From an uncultured Rubrobacteraceae bacterium (lineage in GTDB: Bacteria; Actinomycetota; Rubrobacteria; Rubrobacterales; Rubrobacteraceae): 6,803 bases of DNA. Below are positions 1 to 5,258 of this stretch, piece after piece. The notes below the pieces were generated by a model, which ran no database searches, was not told the DNA's origin, and worked only from the letters and a program-made list of their open reading frames with translations. Where the stretch lies: NCBI GenBank assembly GCA_902805985.1, contig CADCUW010000185.1, positions 1-6,803 on the forward strand. The letters are read 5' to 3'. How positions within the stretch are numbered: position 1 is the stretch's first letter; each line of letters starts with the position of its first letter. The position numbers and the translations under genes are program-made.

Positions 1-1
1 G

Positions 2-439
2 TCCGCGCCGCCTCCCGCTGACGACTTCGAAGGAGAAGACTTCCCGGAAGACGGCCAGAACCTCCCCTTCTCGGAGAACGGGGACGATCTACGGTCCACC
101 GGCCCTTACGGTGATACGGACGACACGGCCGACCCAACCGTGGAGTACCCGATCGAGGACGTCTCGCCGGAACCGAACGGCCCGCCGAGGATCCACCGCA
201 AGAGAGACGGCAGCTACCGGGCCGGAGACCACGACGGCCAGAGCCCCGCCCCTGAACCCCCGGAGAAACGACTCCGCGACAGGGACCGCCGCGCGACCTC
301 GGCCGACGGCCCGATCCCCGAACTCCCCGCAGACCTCTTCGACTGGCCGGAACCCCGCCGGCAACCCCGGCGAAGCCAACCCCCCGAAGGCCCGGAAGAC
401 GAGGCCCCCGATAGCCCGAACGGCCCTTCACGCGCCTGA
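2..439 (+). CDS. C-terminal fragment of an unrecognised disordered, acidic and proline-rich protein (5' end outside window)
   Basis: The reading frame is open from the first bases of the window to a TGA at 437-439, giving 145 visible codons with no convincing start inside, so the gene very likely begins upstream. I do not recognise the product. The first 50 or so residues are rich in Asp and Glu with scattered Gly and Pro; the rest alternates Pro, Glu, Asp and Arg, with basic patches such as HRKRD and RLRDRDRR. There is no predicted helix-rich core, no membrane segment and no sorting signal, so this looks like an intrinsically disordered tail. Support for coding is the strong G/C bias at third positions together with an A-rich second position, which neighbouring frames lack. 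A GTG at 140 is a possible internal start but has no clear Shine-Dalgarno. The gene converges on the acetyltransferase gene. What the tail belongs to cannot be said. Confidence 0.6.
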   Translation, partial: SAPPPADDFEGEDFPEDGQNLPFSENGDDLRSTGPYGDTDDTADPTVEYPIEDVSPEPNGPPRIHRKRDGSYRAGDHDGQSPAPEPPEKRLRDRDRRATSADGPIPELPADLFDWPEPRRQPRRSQPPEGPEDEAPDSPNGPSRA

Positions 440-440
440 G

Positions 441-473
441 GCGCATGCCGGGATACATCTCCGGAACACGCGC
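441..473. terminator. Candidate hairpin between two convergent genes
   Basis: A nested dyad lies in the 49-base gap between the two converging stop codons. Outer arms are GCGCATG (441-447) and CACGCGC (467-473). Inner arms are CCGG (448-451) and CCGG (461-464). In the minus-strand transcript the one outer mismatch becomes a G-U pair. Neither side carries an immediate run of U; a T-rich stretch appears only about 20 bases later on the plus strand. It could end either transcript, but this is a weak call made on position and symmetry. Confidence 0.3.
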
Positions 474-488
474 CGACAGCCAGTGTCT

Positions 489-1112
489 CTACAATTCTTT
501 TCTCAGGTACAGCCACTCGCGGATGTCGAGGAAGTAGCCGGTCAGGAAGGATCTCTGGCGTCCGGCCTCCACGTAGCCTTCCGCTTCGTAGAGGCGAAGG
601 GCGCCGAGGTTGTTGCCGCTGACATGGAGGCCCACGGACTCCTTGCCCGACTCGCGGGCCAGGTCTTCGGCGGCCGTCAGCAAGAGCCGGGCGATCCCCT
701 GACGCCTGAAGGCGGGGGAGATCACGAGCCGCTCGACGTAGGCTTCGGAGGCTCTGTACGAGTAGCGCGGGTAGGAGAGGAGGGTCGTCGCCCAGAGGGT
801 GCGCGGCAGGCCGAGGTTCCGGTTCAGCGCCCGCCAGAGGCCGCGGGCGAGGACGTCCTCGCGGGAAGGGGCCGTGCGGACGCCGACGCTACCGGCCAAC
901 TCCGAGGTGGAGTATCCCTCCGTTACCAGGGACGTGACCCCGCCGGAGATGTGCTCGAGGGCGACCCACTTTTCCATGATCCGGAGCGCCCGGTCCACTC
1001 GGGAGCCGAAGATGGGCCGGAACTTGTCCAGGAAACCATCCACCACGAGCGCGGCTATTGCCGGGTCGTCCTCCGCGGTGGCGAGGCGTACGGTGAACTG
1101 CTCGGCCTTCAT
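489..1112 (-). CDS. GNAT-family N-acetyltransferase
   Basis: A 207-residue protein with the GNAT fold signature. An acetyl-CoA binding motif A runs from about residue 126 to 146 (YVERLVISPAFRRQGIARLL), with the pyrophosphate-binding R/Q-x-x-G-x-A as RRQGIA at 136-141. A motif B-like segment NNLGALRLYEAEGY lies at 167-180. By family it should transfer an acetyl group from acetyl-CoA to an amine of a small molecule or protein; the substrate is not readable. The first 120 residues are longer than in a minimal GNAT domain (about 150 residues) and probably form an acceptor-binding part. The ATG start has AGGA at 1120-1123, seven bases upstream. It is the last gene of a probable operon: only 26 bases separate it from the stop of the ABC permease gene. 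A self-protection or tailoring role beside an exporter is inference only. Confidence 0.88.
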   Translation of the reverse strand: MKAEQFTVRLATAEDDPAIAALVVDGFLDKFRPIFGSRVDRALRIMEKWVALEHISGGVTSLVTEGYSTSELAGSVGVRTAPSREDVLARGLWRALNRNLGLPRTLWATTLLSYPRYSYRASEAYVERLVISPAFRRQGIARLLLTAAEDLARESGKESVGLHVSGNNLGALRLYEAEGYVEAGRQRSFLTGYFLDIREWLYLRKEL

Positions 1113-1138
1113 GCAAGCATCCTATCAGACCGGAGACT

Positions 1139-1921
1139 CTAGCCGATCAGGCGCTGGCGCATGATCTGGATCGGCACGAGCGCGAGCACGCCGGTGAAGA
1201 CGACGATCCAGGCCACGTCTATGAGCACCGCCGGCGTGGGTCCCGTGGCGAGCGCCCGGCACACGTTGACCGCGTGGTAGAGCGGCGTGAACCACGCGAC
1301 CTGCGGCACCGGGGCCGGGAAGTCGTCCACGGGGAAGAAGATGCCCGAGACGAGAAAGAGCGGCGTGATGACGAGCGTGAAGTAGTACGAGAAGTAGTCG
1401 ATCTGGTGGATCAGGCTCGTAAACAAGGTCCCCATGACGCTGAACATGATCCCGATGACGAGCAGCGCCGGCGGTATGAGCACGGCCCACGGCGAACTGA
1501 CGAGACCAAGCGCCACGAGCACGAGCAAGAACGCCGTCCCGTAGAGCGCGCTCCTGGTGCCGGCCCACAGGTACTCGCCGGCCACCACGTCCTCGGCGTT
1601 GACGGGGGTGGTGATGATCGCGTCGTAGACCTTGTCGAACCTGAGCTTTACGAAGGTGTCGAAGGTGCTCTCGAAGGAGGCGGCGAACATGGCGTTGCTC
1701 GCCAGCAGCCCGGGAGCTATGAACGCCACGTACTCCTGGCCGTTGATCCCGCCCTGCTGGATAAACGCCCCGAGCCCTAGCCCCAAAGCCCCGAGATACA
1801 GAAGCGGCTCCACGAAGTTCGGGAACATGATGCTCTTCCAGTACTTCTTGAAGATGGTCAGGTTGCGCTGCCACACCCGGAACGCGCCGCGGGGCGAGGG
1901 GACTTTGATCCTGCCCAGCAT
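1139..1921 (-). CDS. ABC-2 type transporter permease (NodJ/DrrB-like)
   Basis: A 260-residue integral membrane subunit of an ABC exporter. Six hydrophobic segments can be seen, at roughly residues 37-55, 64-83, 112-137, 145-170, 177-198 and 230-251. Family marks include the segment after the amphipathic N-terminus, FVEPLLYLGALGLGLG (36-51), and the late FLVSGIFFPVDDFP (189-202) followed by TPLYHAVNVCRA (212-223), both typical of the NodJ/DrrB branch of ABC-2 permeases. It should dimerise in the cytoplasmic membrane and pair with the ATPase encoded just upstream. Its ATG overlaps the ATPase stop as TGATG, and the upstream Shine-Dalgarno is weak, so translational coupling is likely. Known relatives export drugs, lipo-oligosaccharides or polyketides; nothing in the sequence fixes the cargo here. 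Family call is firm, substrate unknown. Confidence 0.93.
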   Translation of the reverse strand: MLGRIKVPSPRGAFRVWQRNLTIFKKYWKSIMFPNFVEPLLYLGALGLGLGAFIQQGGINGQEYVAFIAPGLLASNAMFAASFESTFDTFVKLRFDKVYDAIITTPVNAEDVVAGEYLWAGTRSALYGTAFLLVLVALGLVSSPWAVLIPPALLVIGIMFSVMGTLFTSLIHQIDYFSYYFTLVITPLFLVSGIFFPVDDFPAPVPQVAWFTPLYHAVNVCRALATGPTPAVLIDVAWIVVFTGVLALVPIQIMRQRLIG

Positions 1922-2871
1922 CAGTCCGCCAACCTTCTACCCGTGAGCCGCATGAACACGTCCTCAAGCCCCGATTCCCGGTGCACGGTGTTCTCGACCC
2001 TGATCCCGGACCGGTGGACCCGCTCTGTGACCGCGTGGGCGTCGTGGGTGAACGCGACGAGCGTCTCGACGCTCCCGCCCTCCTCGACGCTGTCGGCCAC
2101 GTCTTCGAGTAAGGGACGCAGCTCTTCGAGCGAGGTCGCATCCGACCGGAACTCGAGCACCTGCGGGCTGACGTACTCTCGAATCAGCTCTGCCGGGGAA
2201 CCTTCGGCGATGATGTCGCCGCCCTCCATGATGACGAGCCGGTCGCAGAGCCTGGCGGCCTCCTCCATGTAGTGCGTCGTCAGGATCAGGGTCTTGCCAG
2301 CCCTCGCAAGCTCCCGCAGCTTGTCCCAGACGAGGTGGCGGGCCTGGGGATCGAGGCCCGTGGTCGGCTCGTCGAGCACGACGAGGTCGGGGTCGTTGAC
2401 GAGGGCGCGCGCGATCAAGAGCCGCCGCTTCATCCCCCCGGAGAGCGCCTCGACTTTCTCCTCGGCCTTCTCGGTGAGCTGCACGAACTCGAGCAACTCG
2501 TCGGCCCTCTGGGCGACGACCTTGCGCGGCAGGTCGAAGTAGCGGCCGTACACGAGCAGGTTCTCCCTGACCTTGAGGCCCTCGTCGAGGTTGTTCTCCT
2601 GCGGGACCACCCCGATGCGCCGCTTGACCTCCCGGTCGTGGCGCGTAACGTCGAGCCCGACGACCGAGAGCTCGCCGCCCGTCGGCTCGGCGGCGGCGTA
2701 GATCATCTTCATCGTCGAGGTCTTGCCGGCCCCGTTGGGACCTAGAAAGCCGAAGCACTCCCCGGGGAAGACCTCGAAGTCAACGCCCTTCACGGCCTCG
2801 AAGTCGCCGTAGCTCTTCCTGAGCCCGCGCCCGACCAGCGTCGACGTCCCCGCGCCGCCCTTGGCCGTCAT
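1921..2871 (-). CDS. ABC transporter ATP-binding protein (NodI/DrrA-like, with C-terminal accessory domain)
   Basis: A 316-residue nucleotide-binding subunit that powers the exporter made with the downstream permease. Motifs in order: Walker A GPNGAGKT at 44-51, Q-loop Gln 91, signature LSGGM at 143-147, Walker B LVVLDE at 163-168, D-loop GLD at 172-174 and switch His 200. All catalytic residues are intact. Residues from about 225 to the end form the extra C-terminal domain usual in DrrA-like ATPases (DUF4162-like); it is rich in acidic residues. I chose the ATG at 2871 because GGAG sits six bases upstream. A TTG at 2895 would add eight residues, but its purine run is too close to it. The gene is first in the operon with the permease and the acetyltransferase. 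The cargo is unknown; drug, lipid or glycolipid export all fit the family. Confidence 0.93.
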   Translation of the reverse strand: MTAKGGAGTSTLVGRGLRKSYGDFEAVKGVDFEVFPGECFGFLGPNGAGKTSTMKMIYAAAEPTGGELSVVGLDVTRHDREVKRRIGVVPQENNLDEGLKVRENLLVYGRYFDLPRKVVAQRADELLEFVQLTEKAEEKVEALSGGMKRRLLIARALVNDPDLVVLDEPTTGLDPQARHLVWDKLRELARAGKTLILTTHYMEEAARLCDRLVIMEGGDIIAEGSPAELIREYVSPQVLEFRSDATSLEELRPLLEDVADSVEEGGSVETLVAFTHDAHAVTERVHRSGIRVENTVHRESGLEDVFMRLTGRRLAD

Positions 2872-2877
2872 CCTGGT

Positions 2878-2881
2878 CTCC
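2878..2881 (-). promoter_or_regulatory. Ribosome binding site deciding the ATPase start
   Basis: GGAG on the minus strand with six bases to the ATG at 2871. The competing in-frame TTG at 2895 has a purine run ending only one base before it, so the ATG is the better start. Confidence 0.6.
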
Positions 2882-2973
2882 GTGTTCAACCGCAAGCCCC
2901 TCTGTGTAATCGGAATGAACGCAGGCCCCGGAGACCCGCCGAACGCCTGCCAACGACCGCGGACAAGGCCCTA

Positions 2974-3001
2974 ATATTAACCTATCGACCCGTCCTGACC
3001 A
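2974..3001 (-). promoter_or_regulatory. Candidate promoter of the ABC exporter operon
   Basis: On the minus strand TGGTCA (2996-3001) and TAATAT (2974-2979) are 16 bases apart, each matching four of six positions of the sigma-70 type consensus. It would give a leader of roughly 95 bases before the ATPase ATG. It is the best pair I see upstream of the operon, but the match is modest. Confidence 0.35.
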
Positions 3002-3026
3002 CCCCGGAACGATCGCCGGACAGGAC
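2992..3026. repeat. Nested inverted repeat overlapping the ABC operon promoter
   Basis: Outer arms GTCCTG (2992-2997) and CAGGAC (3021-3026) match perfectly. Inside them two CCGG blocks (3004-3007 and 3016-3019) can also pair. The left arm covers the putative -35 element of the minus-strand promoter, so an operator is possible. Short GC-rich arms of this kind also arise by chance. Confidence 0.35.
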
Positions 3027-3093
3027 CCCGCGCCTCGTGTCCAACGTGTGTAGCAAAATGTACAAGTATTAAGAACTGTTGAGTTTCCGTCTA

Positions 3094-3110
3094 CCACTTT
3101 GCGAAGGTGG
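3094..3110. promoter_or_regulatory. 17-bp near-palindrome next to the sortase promoter; possible operator
   Basis: CCACTTT (3094-3100) and AAGGTGG (3104-3110) are inverted arms around GCG, matching at six of seven positions. The element ends two bases before the sortase extended -10 sequence and occupies the place where a -35 hexamer would lie. A repressor or activator bound here would directly affect transcription. No regulator gene is nearby, and I cannot name a matching family. Confidence 0.4.
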
Positions 3111-3111
3111 C

Positions 3112-3120
3112 TGATAAAAT
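3112..3120 (+). promoter_or_regulatory. Extended -10 promoter element for the sortase gene
   Basis: TGATAAAAT fits the extended -10 form TGnTATAAT with one mismatch. No good -35 hexamer lies 16 to 18 bases upstream, which such promoters tolerate. The transcript would start near 3127, leaving a leader of about 55 bases before the GTG start at 3183. Confidence 0.5.
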
Positions 3121-3171
3121 GCCGCGCGGATAGAAGTCCCAACGGTTTTATTTGCGGCGACTGCTATAGAC

Positions 3172-3176
3172 GGAGG
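3172..3176 (+). promoter_or_regulatory. Ribosome binding site for the sortase GTG start
   Basis: GGAGG lies six bases upstream of the GTG at 3183, an ideal arrangement. It fixes this non-ATG codon as the start, and the basic residues and membrane anchor that follow directly fit a complete N-terminus. Confidence 0.75.
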
Positions 3177-3182
3177 GGATAA

Positions 3183-4034
3183 GTGGGAAAAAGATCGGAC
3201 CGGCGAATATTCAGGAGGCGGCGTCAGCGGGCGGGTTTCGTGCTGCTGGTGTCGTTGGCCGTCGTGGTGGTCGGGGCGATCATGTTTTCATCCCTGAGGC
3301 CCGTGACCAACCTGTCGGCGGCGAGCGCCGAGACCGGGCCCGTTCAGAGGGTGGATGCGCCGGCGGTTGACCGTGCGCCCGAGGCCGTGGCACAGGTGGA
3401 GGCCGCTGAGGTCCGGTCCGAAGAGCAGAAGGCGGCCGTCGAAGAGGAGAAGGTCGCTGAAGAAGAGAGGGCTGCCGGGGAGGAGAAGGCTCAGGCCCAG
3501 TCCTCCGGTGGCGGGGACGAGGCCGAGAAGGCGCAGAGTGAGCCCGAGCAGGCTACGGGGCCGCCGCCGATACCGAAGCCCGCGACCAACGATTTGTGGA
3601 TGGACATACCCGCGCTCGGCCTGAACGATAACTACATCGCCAACGACGAGTCCATGGCAGCGATGGACGCGGGCGCCATAAAGCTCCCCTCGTCGGCGTT
3701 CCCGTGGCAGGATGACGCCAACACGTACATCGCGGCGCACAGGCTGGGCTACCCCGGGACGGCGAGCGACCACCAGTTCTACAACCTGCCGAACCTGGCG
3801 CTCGGGGACAAGATCTACCTTTACGACGAGAACCTCACCGTCTACACCTACGAGGTCACCGGCTTCAAGGAGGTCCTCCCGAACGAGACCTACGTCACCG
3901 CGCCGCAGCCGGGGCGGGACATGATCTCGCTCCAGACCTGCATCGAGGACTACGGCGACTACTGGACGATGGGCCCGAACTGGTACGTCCGCTACGTCGT
4001 CGAGGCCGACCGCGTCTCGGTCGACCCGGCTTAG
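3183..4034 (+). CDS. Membrane-anchored sortase (cysteine transpeptidase) with a charged stalk
   Basis: A 283-residue sortase. Such enzymes cut a sorting signal at the C-terminus of secreted proteins and join them to the cell wall or to one another outside the membrane. The N-terminus is very basic (Arg and Lys at 3-16), followed by a membrane segment at about 18-37, so the enzyme is a type II protein facing outwards. Residues 67-123 form a Glu/Ala/Lys/Gln-rich stretch like a coiled coil, then a proline linker (127-133). The catalytic domain spans about 137-283 with His 186 (AAHRLGYP), Cys 253 (ISLQTC) and Arg 270 (WYVRYVV), the full sortase triad. It resembles class E or related actinobacterial sortases, but I cannot fix the class. 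It stands alone, with its own promoter and terminator, and no substrate with an LPxTG-like signal is encoded in the window. Confidence 0.88.
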   Translation: MGKRSDRRIFRRRRQRAGFVLLVSLAVVVVGAIMFSSLRPVTNLSAASAETGPVQRVDAPAVDRAPEAVAQVEAAEVRSEEQKAAVEEEKVAEEERAAGEEKAQAQSSGGGDEAEKAQSEPEQATGPPPIPKPATNDLWMDIPALGLNDNYIANDESMAAMDAGAIKLPSSAFPWQDDANTYIAAHRLGYPGTASDHQFYNLPNLALGDKIYLYDENLTVYTYEVTGFKEVLPNETYVTAPQPGRDMISLQTCIEDYGDYWTMGPNWYVRYVVEADRVSVDPA

Positions 4035-4058
4035 GGCCACCACAGAGCGACTCAAGGC

Positions 4059-4088
4059 GGGCGCCCCCTCGGGGGCGCCCTTCTCTTT
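4059..4088 (+). terminator. Intrinsic terminator after the sortase gene
   Basis: A perfect nine-base-pair stem, GGGCGCCCC (4059-4067) and GGGGCGCCC (4072-4080) around a CTCG loop, is followed by TTCTCTTT. It starts 24 bases past the sortase stop. This is a strong rho-independent terminator. Confidence 0.9.
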
Positions 4089-4116
4089 GCCCGACGGCGG
4101 GACGAGCCGCTATACT
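4087..4116 (+). promoter_or_regulatory. Candidate promoter of the aldolase gene
   Basis: TTGCCC (4087-4092, four of six matches) and TATACT (4111-4116, five of six) are separated by 18 bases. Transcription would begin near 4123, about 45 bases before the ATG. The -35 hexamer shares its first bases with the T-tract of the preceding terminator, so the two signals abut. Confidence 0.55.
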
Positions 4117-4154
4117 GGACGTTTGCGCAGCAAGAGTATGTCAGCACGCGAGGG

Positions 4155-4160
4155 GAGAGG
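4155..4160 (+). promoter_or_regulatory. Ribosome binding site deciding the aldolase start
   Basis: GAGAGG lies seven bases before the ATG at 4168. In-frame starts further upstream (4087 and ATG 4138) lack such a site and would add residues foreign to the family, whose members begin close to [10 protein letters not shown]. Confidence 0.75.
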
Positions 4161-4167
4161 ATCCCGG

Positions 4168-5196
4168 ATGGCACTGGTAACGATGCGTCAGCTTCTCGAC
4201 GAGGCCGCGAAGGGCAAATACGGCGTCGGGGCGTTCAACGTAAACAACCTGGAGCAGGTACAGGCGATCATGGAGGCCGCCCGGGAGACGGAGTCCCCGG
4301 TAATCATCCAGGCCTCCCGCGGGGCCAGGAAGTACGCCAATGACCGCTTTCTCTATCACCTCATGGAGGCGGCGGCGGAGGTCTACCCTGAGATCTCGGT
4401 GGCACTCCACCAGGACCACGGCAACTCGCCCGAGACCTGCAAGAGCGCCATAGACCTCGGCTTCACGAGCGTGATGATGGACGGCTCGCTGATGGACGAC
4501 GGCAAGACGCCCGCAGATTTCGAGTACAACGTGCGCGTCACCCGCGAGGTCGTCGAGATGGCCCATGAGGCCGGCGTCACGGTCGAGGGCGAGCTAGGTA
4601 CCCTGGGGGGCATTGAGGACGGCGTCGGCTCCGGCGAGGTCCATCTGACGGACCCGGACCAGGCCGTCGAGTTCGTGGAGCGGACGGGGGTGGACGCGCT
4701 CGCAGTCGCCATCGGGACGAGCCACGGGGCCTACAAGTTCACCAGCGAGCCCGACCGGGACGTGCTCGCCATGAACATCATCGAGGAGATCAACCAGCGG
4801 CTTCCAACCACGCACCTCGTCATGCACGGCTCCTCCAGCGTGCCAAAGGAGCTCGTGGACACCATCAACCAGTACGGTGGCGAGATCCGGCCGACCTTCG
4901 GGGTTCCGGTGCGGGAGATCCAGGAAGGCATCAAGCACGGCGTCCGTAAGATCAACGTGGACACCGACCTGCGTCTCGCCGCCACCGGCGCCATCCGCAA
5001 GGCCTTCGCCGAAGACCCGGGCGAGTTCGACCCGCGCTACTACCTCAAGCCGGCGCGCGCGGCCATGCAGGGGGTCGTCAAGGCCCGCATGGAAGCTTTC
5101 GGCCAGGCCGGCCACGCCAGGGACTACGACCCGATCTCCCTCCAGGACATGGCTGCTCGCTACAAGGAGCAGGGACACACGCTGACCGTCGCCTAG
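4168..5196 (+). CDS. fba: Class II fructose-1,6-bisphosphate aldolase (Calvin-cycle subtype)
   Basis: A 342-residue cytoplasmic, zinc-dependent aldolase that reversibly joins dihydroxyacetone phosphate and glyceraldehyde 3-phosphate to fructose 1,6-bisphosphate, in glycolysis and gluconeogenesis. Visible marks: [12 protein letters not shown] at 23-34; HQDHGN at 81-86 with catalytic Asp 83 and zinc ligand His 84; VMMDGS at 102-107; VEGELG at 139-144; GTSHGAYK at 183-190 with zinc ligand His 186; VMHGSSSVP at 218-226 with zinc ligand His 220; NVDTD at 263-267 for substrate phosphate binding. The wording of the N-terminus and the MHGSSSVP block match the Calvin-cycle subtype (about 345 residues; often called cbbA or fba) rather than E. 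coli FbaA. The loop after GELG is shorter than usual in that subtype. The gene is monocistronic, with its own promoter and terminator. The subtype name does not by itself imply carbon fixation, and no other Calvin-cycle gene is present here. Confidence 0.96.
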   Translation: MALVTMRQLLDEAAKGKYGVGAFNVNNLEQVQAIMEAARETESPVIIQASRGARKYANDRFLYHLMEAAAEVYPEISVALHQDHGNSPETCKSAIDLGFTSVMMDGSLMDDGKTPADFEYNVRVTREVVEMAHEAGVTVEGELGTLGGIEDGVGSGEVHLTDPDQAVEFVERTGVDALAVAIGTSHGAYKFTSEPDRDVLAMNIIEEINQRLPTTHLVMHGSSSVPKELVDTINQYGGEIRPTFGVPVREIQEGIKHGVRKINVDTDLRLAATGAIRKAFAEDPGEFDPRYYLKPARAAMQGVVKARMEAFGQAGHARDYDPISLQDMAARYKEQGHTLTVA

Positions 5197-5210
5197 AGCG
5201 GTCGGCCTTC

Positions 5211-5253
5211 AGCGGTCAGCCACCGGTTCTCTGGTGGTTGGCCGCTGCTCTTT
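5211..5253 (+). terminator. Intrinsic terminator after the aldolase gene
   Basis: A 14-base-pair stem with two G-U pairs, AGCGGTCAGCCACC (5211-5224) and GGTGGTTGGCCGCT (5233-5246), encloses an eight-base loop and is followed by GCTCTTT. It starts 15 bases after the aldolase stop and lies just before the stop of the convergent minus-strand gene. It may also slow transcripts from that side, though no U-run follows it on the minus strand. Confidence 0.8.
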
Positions 5254-5258
5254 GCCCG

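Larger units (their letters stand above)
2872..3182. other. Divergent intergenic region between the ABC operon and the sortase gene
   Basis: This 311-base stretch carries no convincing gene. The only long open frame across it, minus 2780-3142, starts with TTG, overlaps the ATPase in another frame and has no family features. The stretch from about 3040 to 3170 is clearly richer in A and T than the genes around it, as expected for promoter DNA in a high-GC genome. It contains a plus-strand extended -10 element for the sortase, a weaker minus-strand promoter candidate for the ABC operon, and an inverted repeat overlapping each. No riboswitch or T-box fold was recognised. Confidence 0.7.

Noticed and set aside
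111..1142. Long plus-strand open frame (343 codons) covering the acetyltransferase region
   Set aside because: Antisense to a clear GNAT gene with intact motifs and frame-shifted relative to the better-coding frame at 2-439; long antisense frames are common in high-GC DNA.
1125..2141. Minus-strand open frame of 338 codons across the permease and ATPase
   Set aside because: It is the wrong frame over two genes with full family motifs, and its product is Arg- and His-rich without any domain.
2780..3142. Possible small minus-strand gene filling the divergent intergenic region
   Set aside because: TTG start, no Shine-Dalgarno, overlaps the ATPase N-terminus out of frame and runs straight through the promoter elements.
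3162..3170. TGCTATAGA as a second extended -10 for the sortase
   Set aside because: It would start transcription at or beyond the Shine-Dalgarno and start codon, and matches the -10 consensus at only four of six positions.
3288..4055. Minus-strand open frame of 255 codons opposite the sortase
   Set aside because: Exact shadow of a sortase with a complete catalytic triad; it reads through the terminator side and shows no family features.
4594..5178. Minus-strand open frame opposite the aldolase
   Set aside because: Antisense to a fully conserved metabolic enzyme; a typical high-GC shadow.
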